Part shown: positions 27,541 through 40,350 of the stretch, piece after piece
Position numbering within the stretch: position 1 is the first letter of the stretch
Layout of the letters: each line of letters opens with the position of its first letter
Assembly (NCBI GenBank): GCA_012295275.1
Contig: CM022670.1
Location: forward strand, 30,152,938-30,216,937
Reading direction: 5' to 3'
Origin: Chrysomallon squamiferum
Taxonomy: Eukaryota > Mollusca > Gastropoda > Neomphalida > Peltospiridae
DNA: 64,000 nt
Made by a program: the position numbers and the translations under genes
The notes under the pieces: model-generated
The model's database searches: none
Seen by the model: the letters and a program-made list of their open reading frames with translations, nothing else
Told to the model about the DNA's origin: nothing

Positions 27541-27551
27541 TTTTTTATATA
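27541..27551 (-). promoter_or_regulatory. TATA-like element of a putative internal promoter
   Basis: The minus strand reads TATATAAAAAA, about 30 bp upstream of the estimated start of candidate first exon 27283-27520. TATA-like words are frequent in AT-rich DNA. Support comes only from the position next to a GC-richer block with a strong donor. Confidence 0.3.
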
Positions 27552-28198
27552 ATCTTCTACCATATTGCTCATTACAGTGTGTTTCATGAGAGGCCGGGAT
27601 AAAATGTTTATTATGATACATATATGTAGGTGTTACATCAGTGAAGAACTATTAATAGTCCCATATTTGTATATAGGTGTTATGTTAGTGAAGGACCAAG
27701 AATAAAACAATATATTCTCTACATGTATATTGGTATTTAATTAGTGAGGAATCATGAATAAAACTAAATATTGTAATATGTGTATATGGTGTGTTTTGAG
27801 GATTAAACCAAGAGGTAGACAGTGGGTTTTGAAATCTACTCCAATAATCTGTTCAAAGAAAACTACCTAATCCTGATTAAGTTCAAACAATAGATTAATG
27901 ACTGGTTAGGGATTACATCCAATAAACAAACAAAGTGATTTCTGTTTATTTTAAGAACAAAGGTATTTAATTAAGACTCAGCTCTAGACAGAAACATTAT
28001 TTTATGGAGCTATAATAATTATTATTAGTATGATTGTTCAGTAATCTCTTACAGATGTACTCTTGTGATCATGATCAAGGAAACATTATCATTAATTATA
28101 TTAGTATAGACATAAGCACATCTAATATAATTAATATTATGTACATATGGCATATGTATTATATGTGTATTGTACATATATATCTATACATACATACA

Positions 28199-28229
<31 letters not shown>

Positions 28230-29218
28230 TTATTTATTTAAAATAGAAGAAAGATTTTTACTTGCAACAGAATGAAACAAAACAAACACAATCAGATAAT
28301 AATTGTTTTGAACAGATTATAAAAATATTAAAAATATATAAATTACTCAACAATACTGCTGTGAATATAGCCATCAATTTACCTTCGTATTTATTTTGGT
28401 TTTAAAAAAGTAAATATGTAACAATACTGAATAACTCTTCTATTTGTGTTTGACAGACAGGTCCAAAATCACCAGATATAAACAAAATATTTTATGAGTC
28501 ACACACAAACAGAATGAGACAAATGAACTGATAATCAAGTCAGCAAAACATTCCTTTATCCACATGCTATAAAAAAAATGACTGATAACAAACATCCAAG
28601 ACTGGATATAATACACATCCCTACAATATGACCTATTTTGAGTTTTGTTTCAGGAAAAGATGACATGCTGAATGAATGTATGGTGTCCATGGAAGGTTTC
28701 TTACAACACAAAGAGGTTAATTTAAGTGGTGTAATTAATGTCATGCTTTACAGTGTTGAGAGGAAGGTTTGAATAATACAAAATTAAGTTATTTTAAGTG
28801 ACTTGATATGTTTTTATCTCTCATATATGAATAACTTACTAGTGTAACATACTTTATCTAAAAAGATTACAACAGTAAATGTTGATGTATAATACTGATA
28901 CTAAATGTTTGTTGCAGTTGATATTTTTATTATTTCTTCATTTTTACTTCATCTTTTCATTGTTTTTGTTTATTCAGTATTTTTTCAGTAGTTTATGTAT
29001 TTAATTTTTATACCAAACAATTGTAAAAGTATAAAAGAATGATCATGTAAATATTCCAAATGTTTATTTCCCATTTTCATTTTACTCCAAGAATTTTCTT
29101 CTATTATCTGAACTAAAGATTTGATGACTCAGTCTATAAAGTACATTTCTGGTTTTGATTAAAGTGGAAGTTATTTCAAAATTATTATAAATATGGTAAA
29201 AAGTAAATATAAACTTAC
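27552..29218 (-). other. Intronic stretch next to the large exon
   Basis: It is bounded at its 5' side by the GTAAGT donor at 29218. It is AT-rich, with a CATA microsatellite at about 28188-28228. An ORF at 28556-28744 (minus) ends in a hydrophobic segment but lacks splice support. Confidence 0.5.
28188..28228. repeat. (CATA)n microsatellite
   Basis: About ten uninterrupted CATA units. Confidence 0.9.
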
Positions 29219-32200
29219 CAGACCGTTTCTAGCTTCATCAACAAACTGTTCCGAAAGTGAATTCTGAGGAGAATTTGGAGAAAAGACACTGATATCCTCA
29301 TAGGGATGTTCTGAAGCAAAAGAGCTCCGATTTGATGGCCCAGAACTGTAATTGAATGAACCTTGAGAACGTAGCTGACTCCATTCAGTAACCTTTTTCT
29401 GCCTGTTCATGTCCACATAGTCAGCAGAACTGCGTGGTGATGGTGTTGATGAACTTGAACGTTTTAAGCTGTCTGATCGTTTGGCTTTTGAGTTCTTCAG
29501 ATTTTCTGATGCCTTGTTTATTATATCATTCACAGATGATGATGTTGGTGAAGATGGTGTGATGTGCTCATACTGGTTTGAGCTGCTGTTGTGTGCAGAT
29601 TTGTCACTTTCCTGAGAGGAACAGCTTCCAGTCATACCTTTCTTACCAGTTTTCCTTTCAAAAAAATTTTAACAAGGCTTGCTGCTGTTGCTTCTTTGTG
29701 TCCAGTGAATCAGACTTTATGCAGTTATGTCCTGATGTCCCTTCCTTGTTGTCCAGTCTAATTAATTTTGATGGATCAGGTCCAGTTCCTTTATGGCTGC
29801 TAGTCATACTGTTTATACCAACTCTTTCCACAGCAGTATATTTGTTATCCTTTGCTGCTGAGACCTGCTCAGATGTGGTGCGTTTTAAACTACCTCTTCT
29901 TGTGATATGGTCCTCTTTCCACATGTCTCTTGTAGAGTGCCAGTCCTTTGGACTTTGCAGTGACTTCTCAGTTTGGTTTTTGGACTTAGTTTCTGAATGG
30001 GCAGGAGCAGTTACTGGTCTGTGGTTGGATTCAACCTCAGCTTCTTCTCGAATCTGATCCAGTGGTGCTGAATCATTTCGTGCACTCATGGGCTGATGCA
30101 TCTGAACATAATCCACTGACAATGCCAGAGCTTTCTGATCAGCAGGTCCTTTGAGAAGATTTTGCTCCCCCTCACTTTCATCATAAATTCCATATGCCTT
30201 TTTCATTGAGTGTTTTCTGCTGACACTTGTACCAATAGAAAATTTGTCTGTGTTACCTGTTTGTGATTTTGCTCCAGGATCATCTGGATGAGAAACTGAT
30301 ACTGGCTTTTCATCACCAACAAAAACAGAGTCATTATATATTTCATCTTGATTGTGTCTGGATGGCATCTGACTGTGAGGTGAGTCACTAAACTGAGTGC
30401 TTCCTGAAGATCGAGTGTCAGAGGAACTCTTTGGTTGTGAAGGCAGAGATGAGTCTGAATTCTGATGTGAAGATCTTCGATCATGTGAGACAGAGTCATT
30501 GTCATGTCCCTTGTAAGACCCTTCCTTCTCAGATCCTGAAAGAGACTTTCCTTTTTCATGACAGCACACTGAACTTGCTGAGCTGTACCTTGGATCAGCA
30601 AATGATCTATTCTTGTGAGAGAAAAATGATGGATCCAAGCTATGCCTTCCTCGAGGCATGGAATTTCTGGAAACAGATGCATTCTCTGACATTACTGATG
30701 ACACATCGCATCGTGAGTCAGACAAGCTTGATCTAGAGCCAAACTCATCTCGACCAAATGGACCAGAACTTTCTGAAGGATGAATCACAACACTGCTATA
30801 GGACTCCGCTTCTTTCAGCCCTCCATTGTGTCCCCCATCCTGAGATGAAGCTGAGGATATATGCTTTTCAGACAAAGAGGGAAGTCTTCCCCTATAGAAC
30901 TCCTCTGACAGTTTCCTAAGTATAGGAGCCATGCTTGGTGTGTACTCAGTATAATGTGGAATGTAACTGCTTGCATTTTCTAACTTGTCCTCCAGGTCTT
31001 CATCTGTTGCATATTTAGCCTTAATGCTTTCAATTCCTTCAAAAGTTGCCTTTTCTGCTGGATAATCTTTTGTGGCACTGAAGGTGAAATAGTTGCCTTC
31101 ACCAAGACCTTGTGTTTCGTATGCTGAATTCTTCTGCTGCTGCTGCCATGACATTCTGGCTCGAACTGATTTTTCTTCAAAACTTTTCCTCTGATTATCA
31201 GGTGAAGTAGGAGAAGTCTGAGCTCCAAAATCATTCACCTGAATCTCAGCATTGCACTTTCTGGGTTCAGTAAGGCAAACAGATGTTTTGACTGCATAGG
31301 ATGACACATCAGTTTGTGTGCTCGTATTATAATAAGGAGTCTGTTTTACAATATAAACCTTTCCTTGAGATGGACTCTGTAATGAAGACTGTTTACCAGC
31401 CTCCATTTGCATATTTTGCTTTGTTACTGTGTGAAACGTTGCCTTACTTTCACCATGTTTATCTAAATGTTTCATGGTATGTTTTTCTTCAAGGGGACTG
31501 TTCATTGGACTAGTTCCAGAATCTAACTTTTTATTTCCAACTCTTGATAAAGAATATTCGTGACTACTCTTCCTTCTAGCATCTCCTTGAACATATTCCT
31601 TTGGAATGTAGTCAACATGGTTATTGGAATGGACATTATCTGAAGGTTTGTCAGAAGATGACACTAGTTTGTTTGAAAGCTCTGAGATCTCCACTCCAGG
31701 CATATCTCGCTCTGGAGGTGAAGGCACACTGTATTCTTTATCTCCATAATTGTGTCCATCAGAGTCTAGCATTGGTGGAGGGTAGCCGGGCTTTGACACC
31801 AGGAAATCCTCAAATTTATTTTTACCACTAACATTATCATAATTCTTTCGTCTAACTCTGCCATACTTATCATAAACAAATTGTGTTTTAAAACCAGGAT
31901 CACTGACAATCCTCTTTGTTCCATCATCAACTTTCCTTTCAGCCTGGGGACTGCTTTCCATGAGAGGGTTTAGTCCTGATGGACGAGCTATATCAACTTT
32001 CACTGCCAGCTCCTTGTTTGTGTTGGTATGATCTGTCCAAGACTGGGCTCTTGCTGTTATAGGCTCTGCCTGTTTTCCTGCTCCATTGGCCTTGGTTACT
32101 GGCCAAGAGGGATATTTCTCATGGACCTGGCTGTATCGGACAAACTTTAGATTGGATGGGTCACGTATTGGTGGCATAGGAATACCACCTGGCATGATGT

Positions 32201-32868
32201 CCGGAGACCTTGGTGGTAAATTGTCTGGAGATTCATCAGATTCATCTTCTATCTCAGAGATTTTTTCACTCTGTAGTGGAGTGGTGCCAAGAGCTGAGAT
32301 ATTTTCGTAGTCTGCCTGGTACCTGTGCAGATGAGGGGGTAATGAATGTCTGTCATATTTTTTGTCTTTCTTTGGCACAGACATGTCACCTGAAGTGTAA
32401 ACACTCAGAGTTGGTTTTTCAATATAACTTTGACCAGACTCCTCATCATATACCTTCCATGAAGTTTCATGAAATGATGAAGATGTGTATCTACATCTGT
32501 CTTTTATGTTCAAATTGGATGGTCTCTGGTTATACTGGTTTTCTTTTCCCAACTCTTTTTTTATATCCGGACTAGATTTTGATGGAGACAGAACAGGATG
32601 TTGGACTTTCACAGGTCCTTGTAAATCTGGTGGTTTTCTGTCTGTTGCTATTAAGCTTGGTGTTGACTTGGTCAGGGCAGGCTTTGCCCTCTGTGGCAGG
32701 CCATGGTAACTTTCTGGGTGTTGTCTGCTTTGTATCTGATCCTGGCTATAGCTGTCACAGTTTACATAATTCCTCTGATCACCTCTTACAAGACCACCTT
32801 GGTTCTGCTTCCAAGAAGATTCTTGAGGTGATCTGCTTTCTTTGTTTCTTGACTTGGATTTGCCTACA
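29219..32868 (-). CDS. Giant coding exon of a scaffold/adaptor-like protein (one-base frame break)
   Basis: A minus-strand exon of about 3.65 kb. The acceptor TTTTTCAG precedes 32868 and the exon starts T|GTA GGC AAA, matching the AG left by exon 45727. It ends GGT CTG|GTAAGT at 29219 (phase 0). The first frame gives about 1070 codons to a TGA at 29660-29658. Coding resumes at once in the next frame (ERKTGKKGMTGSC...) for about 147 codons. The protein is disordered and rich in Ser, Gln, Lys and Pro. It has many tyrosine motifs: YENI, YDNV, YVQM (near the end of the first frame), and YEHI, YVDM and YEDI after the break. YxxM sites are the type bound by PI3-kinase p85 SH2 domains. A YYNTSTQTD motif lies in the middle. 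This reminds me of Shroom proteins, but that is memory and not a checked match, and no PDZ or ASD2 domain is visible. The alternative is an SH2/SH3-docking adaptor. Confidence 0.85.
29657..29673 (-). other. Reading-frame break at a T7 run
   Basis: The minus strand reads TTG TTA AAA TTT TTT TGA, then AAGGAAAACTGG. Removing one T restores one open frame through 29219. The cause could be an assembly or sequencing indel in the homopolymer, an individual null allele or a +1 ribosomal shift at TTT TGA. A consensus donor (CTG|GTAAGA) lies a few bases further on, at 29646, and could let the short form end at this TGA. Confidence 0.85.
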
Positions 32869-33405
32869 CTGAAAAATATGAAAGAGAATACTAGTAAAAA
32901 TACAATTGCCAATTAACATTACCTAGGGAAACAAATTGAAATAAATATACTATTTTAGTACTTAATTTTGATATTATTGTTGTAGTTCAGAAATAATTAT
33001 CCATAAGAAATATCAAGAGTTTCTTGAACTATATATATCTATGGACACCATCCAATGAAAAGAAAATGAAACAAGCTACAAAAACAAATTTCAGGTGTTA
33101 TTTGAAATGATTATCTCACTTTTCAACACTGGTGAACTTGCCAGAACATTTAAAAATAACAGGTATCATGTGAACAAATCAAATTCAAATCAGCGTTGTT
33201 ACAATTGTACACGTTCATTTGTATCAGGAAAAAAAGAAACTATGTATAAATCAATTCAAAATATTGAATATATAATAATATTTCACAGATAATGAATGTG
33301 AGGACTAGCTATGTCTGTCAATGTGTATGTACATGTATGCATTTGTAATTTGTGTGTGTGTGAATGTGAGTGTCTCAATGTGTATGAATGTTTGAATATA
33401 TATAC

Positions 33406-33700
33406 TGTCACGGAGTACAGATTGTGTAACCAAATTTGTTACTTCAATCAGAGATCCACTCCTTTTATTTTTAAGTGATGGAATTGAAATTGCGTAACTT
33501 TAATTGTTATTTCAAATCACATCCATTCTTTTTATTGTTTCTGCTAATTTTTCAACACCATGACATTGTTATAAAAAGGGCTGGCATTTGGTAATTAATT
33601 CAAGTGAAGTAAGCAAGAGTGAAGGAAATGGTCAAAACCAGAGTTGAGTCAGGCATGGAAAACAATGTGTTTGAATGACATTGTCTTTACAGACGAGTAT
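33406..33700 (+). mobile_element. Possible solo LTR or promoter block
   Basis: The block begins TGTCACGGAGTACAG, a start often seen in LTRs. About 160 bp inside it has GTTATAAAAAGGGCTGG, a strong TATA context. Sequence after it (AAGTGAAGTAAGCAAGAGTGAAGG) is transcript-leader-like. I found no matching CA end with a target duplication and no retroviral coding sequence nearby, so the right border is a guess. Confidence 0.3.
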
Positions 33701-34546
33701 GGTAAGCAATTGTCTATTCTTATTTTGATAGGGTGTAATGTGCAATTAATCTATGTCAATAACATTTATTATACCTGAAATTTTAATGTTTTAATCTGTC
33801 CGTGCAAATTCTTATTTTGTCTTGGTTCCCCATATGACCTTACTTGTATGTTTTATGATTTTATAATGTATTATTATCAAGTCACCTGTATATCATAATT
33901 AAATAATTAACGTGAACCTTAACTTGTGTTTATTTCTGTAGTGGATAGATATACTTATTGATTTATATAGATTGCTGTCAATTTAGCATTTATATTCTTT
34001 GTTAGGTGGCCATTATAGCACCTTGTTACCTTAGGCTGAGCCTTAATAAAACATCCAAGGTGTTTAAAGGTGTGAGCCCTATGACATATATATAAAGTAT
34101 TATTTACTTTGTTGCTATCTTTCAAAGCTAACAGCATTACATTAACAACAATTATTTTGTAGTAATTAAACAAGCTATTTGATACAAAATAATTATACAA
34201 AATAATTTAAACTTTATGGAGGGTGGGAAATAATTTACAACATATTTTATCAACAGTGAACAAGGGAATCATTTTAAATATACAAATTAATATTTAAACA
34301 TTTTTTATATCCCACATGCTGAATATCACCAATGTCAATTAAATAGTTAAATTATTTCATAATATTATTTTATTAAAAAACCGGCACATACAGTAAATAT
34401 ATATCAGTGTATCTTCAGAGTAAAACAGGCAGCAATGAACCATTGTGAACAACAAGAAAACTTAATGTCTACTAAATAGGTAAATAAAAAAAAATATATA
34501 TATATATTATTTGACTGATGAAAAATATACTACTATTTGGAGTTGA

Positions 34547-34567
34547 ACACACACACACACACACACC
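34547..34567. repeat. (AC)n microsatellite
   Basis: A short run of about ten AC units. Confidence 0.85.
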
Positions 34568-36155
34568 TTCCACACACATACACGGATTAAAAACATGAAC
34601 TGATGATGTTTATGAGAAATATTCCTGATGTCTGGAAATTCAAACCTACATTAATCTTCTCCTAGCTAAGAACCTAACAGGTTTTTTTATTGTGAATAAG
34701 TAACAAAGTAAGGTGGTAAAATGTAGTGTATGGTTTCTTGAATATTGTTTATGGTTACCTTTACATCTACAGTTACAAAAAGACATCCACAATGTTAAAT
34801 GTGTGGAATTAGTGTTTAGTCAACAACTATTTGACAACATCTCACATAACTTTTCTGATGTTACATGTCCTCTGTCCCATCTCTGGCCTCAATGGCTGTA
34901 TCTAAAATGTCAGGAACACAAAGTAAAGTATAGCCAAGTGAATTTCTGGTGTGATTATTTTTAAAAGTTTTGTTTGTTTTTCCCTAGTTTTTTAAATTTG
35001 TAATATTATTTATTTATTTATTTATTTATTATTGTTGTTGTTGTTACTGTTATTTCTCTGCAAGGTATATTATTATACCTTTAACAAAGGATTTTTGACA
35101 CTTTTTGTTAAGGTGAAAAAATGATATTAAATCCAATAGTTTATATACTGATGATATATGTAAAACTACATACCGTCACATTCACAAATAAAAATGTGTT
35201 ACTGTTGTTGTCGTATTTTTAATCATAGCTTATTAGCTTTACCTACAATAAGATTTAATTTGTAAAAATGATATTAATCCCAGTCGTGTCTAATCATAAG
35301 TGCTTAACAACAACAACAACAGTAACAACAATATTAATAATAACCACAATGATGTTAAATTTTCTCACAAGTCTAAACAAATGTAGATATTTTGCTATAA
35401 TTCATTTTGAGCTACCAACATAAATAATTTGGCTAAGTGCCTAAATATTTTAATAATTTGGCCACAGTCGTGACTGTTAGTATGTTGACTGATCAGCATA
35501 TTAACTGAAACAATGACAGGCTATTTCAACATGTACAGTGTGAATAATGCATAAATTTATTTAAAATGTTACAGTAGTTACAAATACAAAATAAAATTAT
35601 TTAAACTGTTTATTTAGAAAGATAGATACATTATATATATATATATAGATACTATATACACATATAGTATAGACAAAATAAAAAAGAACAAAGAAAACAA
35701 AACTTATACAAATACAAAGATGCATATATAAATGAAACAAATATAGATGTACAAACACACACATACACATGCAATGTATACATATAGAAAGACAAAAAAC
35801 AGTATATACTGTATCTGTCTTTTCTTCTCTTTTTCTGTCAATACAAATGTGTTCTGATCAGAAAATGTCTTTCTCTACATTTCAATTTGAATCAGCATAA
35901 CAGACTTTTCAAAACACCTTTCTATTCTACATTAACTGGCCTGGCCCATTAAAGAAAACACATTTCTGATGTTTTCAAAATTACTTTCTACTGATTTCTA
36001 ATTTGCACAACTATTTCAAAACATACTACATTTACATTGCCTATTTGAAGATTCTGTAAAAATTTGGTTATTTCTAGAACTTGTAACAATATATATTTAA
36101 ACTATCTTTCACTCTCCTATTCAGTCCATGCATTTAATTTGCTTTAAATCGTCTA

Positions 36156-36437
36156 TTTTTTGCAATCAGTTGCAAGCCATAATTCAAGTTACAAGCTAGT
36201 TGGCAAAACAAACAACACAACATCTGCCCACTTGTTTCTTCATGTGGTTACCTCGCCATGGAAGCATCTCTGTTGCATTGTGCTCACGTTTTGGAAAAAT
36301 TGGGGTGGTTTTTGGGGGGCTGGAACAGATTAATGGTATTTCAATAAATTTCAGTTGGGAAAATTGATATAGGAGAAAACTGAGTTACAAGCTCGGCCAC
36401 AGAACGAATTAAACGTGTAAGTCAAGGTACCACTGTA
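36156..36437. mobile_element. Tigger/pogo-like element, internally deleted
   Basis: The right end, ACGTGTAAGTCAAGGTACC then ACTGTA, matches the right end of the element at 59675-60453. The left part (TTGCAAGCC...CAAGTTACAAGC and GTGGTTACCTCGCCATGGAAG...GTGCTCACGTTTTG) matches that element's left arm. The transposase region is absent. The left border is diverged and approximate. Confidence 0.65.
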
Positions 36438-36499
36438 CTTGTAATTTGAATAATTCCATTACAAAATAACCATTTTCGTTTTACTGTTCTACATGTTCT

Positions 36500-36720
36500 T
36501 TTAAATTAATTTTATCATCTTGTACCTTTAAATCACCTTTATTTATTCCTTGTCAAATATGCACCTTCAAATCACATCTTTTTTTTGGTCACATTCAGCA
36601 CGTACCTTTAAATCACCTTTATATTTTTTTCTCCAGCATGAACCTTTAAATTTATCTTATTTTAACTGTTCCAACAAGTACTTTTATATTACCTTTATAT
36701 CACATTTGCTATCACTTCCT
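36500..36720. repeat. Decayed tandem repeat around CCTTTAAATCACC
   Basis: Units of about 55 bp carry TACCTTTAAATCACCTTTAT or GAACCTTTAAATTTATCTTA, four to five copies, diverged. Confidence 0.6.
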
Positions 36721-37417
36721 CCTACAGCAGATTTACATATACCTCAGTGTTACTTACTATTGTCTAATTATAAAACACCTTTCTCTGTCCTGTTTTCCCT
36801 TTTCTCATTATAAATCAACTATCTAACTCATTTACCCCTGACATACACCACACTTCCTTACAAAAGAGTAACACAATTAAAAATACATGAATTTATATAA
36901 ATAAAAAATCTAAAATGTATATGAAGGCTTAACATGATAAAAATTTAATTTCATAAAGCAAACAATGTTTATATGTTAAGTGGTGTTCATTCTTCTGAAA
37001 TGATAATTATGAAATAAAAGTAAGAAATATGTTGACAGACAGAGACAATCAGAGACAGAAAAAGAGACAGGCAGACAGTCACATGAGAGATATTAATATT
37101 AAATCAAGGGAGTATAAAAATTAAAATCTTTTATATTATTTTAAATAAAAGCAATAACAAAACAATAAAATCAATTATTTAAAATTAAAAATGTCATAAA
37201 ATGAAGGGAAATAGAGCCAACACCATCTGAGAGATAAATCTTATACATCAAAGGAGACACATTACATCCAACCAAGGCATCTTGATTATGTCTTTGAAGT
37301 TGACTTCACAGAAATTAAGGGTCATTCTCATGCCATAATGCCTTCAGCTAGTGTACAACAATGTATCACAATTCAAGAAAACATTGTACTACATTGTTCC
37401 AATGAAAATAAATTTAA

Positions 37418-37437
37418 AAAAAAAAAAAAAAAAAAAG
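37418..37437. repeat. Poly-A tract
   Basis: About 20 A in a row; no attached SINE recognised. Confidence 0.8.
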
Positions 37438-38838
37438 CATACGGCAAACTTCTTGTAGAAACAAAACAATTATTCCATTTCAGACTTGAATTTTAAGAAT
37501 ATTGCTAATGTCTTGGTTGGTAGACTGTTTTGTAATATTTTTATTTCATAAGATTATTTTATCATTATGTTGTTTACATTTTACAAATCCTAAGACTTTT
37601 ATTTCTTTTAAAATAATTTTTAAATAAAGTGTCTGAAAAACCATTCATTTTAAGTTATGAAGAAATCTGATGCTTTCTTTGTTATACTGCAGATTTGTTC
37701 AAATATAAATTATTTGTTATAATTATTTATTTTTTTGGTGTGTTTTTTTCTCGTTTTTTCCCAGTTTAATAAGTACTAAATATAAAGTCAGTTTAACTTA
37801 GACAAATACATATATAAAGAATTATAATATAAAACTTGTTTTATATTCTATTTTTATTATTACATGCTTTTAAATATATATTTTGGGGTACAGTTACTCT
37901 ATGTACTTTTATTTCTTCACTCCAGGGTAAACCACAGCATAGTTGAAAAAACATTGACCTAGACTAATTTACTAAGTCAGTGACCCCTTTATCCTGAACC
38001 TGAACAAAAACACTGAATAATCTTTCAGCAATATCATATAAGAAACTGATTCAGTGATTCAACATTTTATTACAGCTAATCATGTCACCTGTATTTAAAA
38101 TCTTTATACCAGTGATTTATGTAGGGGACAGTGAAGTTCAGTTATTAGTTTTCATTTGTTAATTGCTCAGCAGATTGTGTTATCAGTGAATATGCAGACT
38201 GTTTTCAGTGATCCTGATCCACAAACAGAAAGTTAGACAACCTCAACTGAGAATAGTCAGATTATTTTAGTATCACTGGTCATTACTAAATATAACAAAA
38301 ACACTCAGCTAAGCAAGAAATATGTACAGCTTAGGACTGATTTCAAATAATCAAAAAACAGAAAACGGGAAGAGGCGAAAGATTGGAAAAAAGGAACAGC
38401 ACATTTTGAAAAGTAAATGACTATTATAATATTTGGACCATTCAAATTCTTTAAATAACATCTCCCAAAATGTGAGAGATCTTTACAATAAGCTGTAAGA
38501 CACATTAGCATATTTCAAAGGAACTATTGTTTGTGGAAGAGCATTTCTTTTTCAAGTGTATTTCCTACAGAAAAGTATATCTATAATATATCTGACACAA
38601 AATTTCACTGACATTAAAACTAACTTCACAAAATGTGTACTTGCCAGTATCTTTTAACAGCTATTGTATTAAAATATTTTAAACACCATAATAAAATCTT
38701 TAGCATGTTAATGTATTGTAAATTAATTTTGACACAGAGCTGTCATGTGCAAGAATTGGAGATTACATAGAAAACATGAAGACTTGCTTTGCTTTAAAGA
38801 GAGGTATGCTGTCAAAAAGTTTAAAAAAAGTTAAAACC

Positions 38839-38938
38839 TTGAATATATGTATGTATGTATGCATGTGGGTGGCTTTCTATTTGTGTTTGTGTTTCTTATT
38901 TGTATGTGTGTCTGTGCAGATATATAGTAATACAAATG
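38839..38938. repeat. 100-bp direct repeat, copy 1
   Basis: The segment from TTGAATATATGTATGTATG to AGTAATACAAATG is repeated at 40251-40350 with a single difference (TTATTTGTA versus TTATTCGTA). Confidence 0.9.
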
Positions 38939-40250
38939 TGAATGTTAGTGTTGACACCTGAAGGTGATATTCTTAATGAAGTCAGCACCAAGACAGTCGG
39001 ATGACTTCTGTCACACATGTAGCTGTATATGCATGAATGTCAGAATTCTAAATATCACACTTTCACTGGACACTTCTTCCTAAGCCTGTCTGAACACACT
39101 ATATCGCACACCAGACACACACACATACAAACACAAACATACATGCATAGAGAGAGAAAGAGAGAGATGATATTAAGTCACAAGGTTTTTAAAACAGATA
39201 CTTATATATTCGTTATACAATATACTTGAGGTATGCTATATTAATATTTATAATTCTATAGTGACACTATACTAAAATTATCATTCAGTTGTACATAATT
39301 ATTTTTATCTTTTCAAAATGCTTATAGGCCACAATTTGTTTATTTTTTCAATGATATCTATAACAGTTTTGATTTAAAGCTATAAAATTTGAAATCACTA
39401 TATGACACTGCAGGCTAACATTTATCATTCAGTTGTTTCTAGTATTTGATGATGAAAAAGAATTCACACTAGCTAATTTTTTTCAGTGAGGATATCTATA
39501 ATAATTCTAATGCTATAGCAACATTACAGCAAACATTTATTAAACTGCTGTAGATTAAACAAACAGAACCAGGCAAACTGGACAGGAAACAGGCTGACAT
39601 ATCATAACTAACACGAGTTCACAATACTGCACAGCAGGTGAAATAAAAATTTCATATCAATCACAACATATCACATTACCTAACCTTAGCTGCATATCTC
39701 AGGTAAAAATACAAGTGCCTGTGCCTTAAGGTAATTGACTCCATCTTACAACTAAGGTAAAAATTATAAACACCCACTCAAATTACTTACATTTTTTAAT
39801 AATTCGGAATAATGTTATTTAGATATATTTAGTAACAAAACTGACATGTACATGTCAAAAATTAGATAAAATGTGATAGAACAGTCATTTATTTCCCTTT
39901 TTCTTTTTCATCATCATATTTTTCTTCCTTTATTTATTTTTTTATTTATTTTTAATTATTTAGTAACAAAACTGATATGATTTGGGTCAAATTTTGAAAG
40001 TGACTGGGTTGGACACTCCCTTAAATTATTTATATTTTTCCTTTTTCTTTTTTTAATTTTCTATTTTATGTAAATTTAATTATTTAGTACTTTTCTGCCT
40101 TGATGTACGACCTTACCTATCATGATTATCATTAATTATAGTCCCAATTCCACTAATTTAAGTTTGAAAAAGATAGTGACATATAAATTTTCAAAGAAAA
40201 TGCTAAATAAAATCTCTGTAAAACTGCCATAAATGATTACAGAAGACGAT

Positions 40251-40350
40251 TTGAATATATGTATGTATGTATGCATGTGGGTGGCTTTCTATTTGTGTTT
40301 GTGTTTCTTATTCGTATGTGTGTCTGTGCAGATATATAGTAATACAAATG
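40251..40350. repeat. 100-bp direct repeat, copy 2
   Basis: It matches 38839-38938 in 99 of 100 bases by eye. The flanks are unrelated, so the duplicated unit is sharply bounded. Confidence 0.9.

Noticed and set aside
29578-30057. 159-codon plus-strand Cys/Phe/Leu-rich ORF
   Set aside because: It is antisense to the giant exon. Its hydrophobic look comes from reading Ser/Gln/Lys-rich codons on the other strand.
30203-30682. 159-codon minus-strand ORF and several plus-strand ORFs inside the giant exon
   Set aside because: They are shadows of the true coding frame, which has continuous protein-like composition and matching splice phases.
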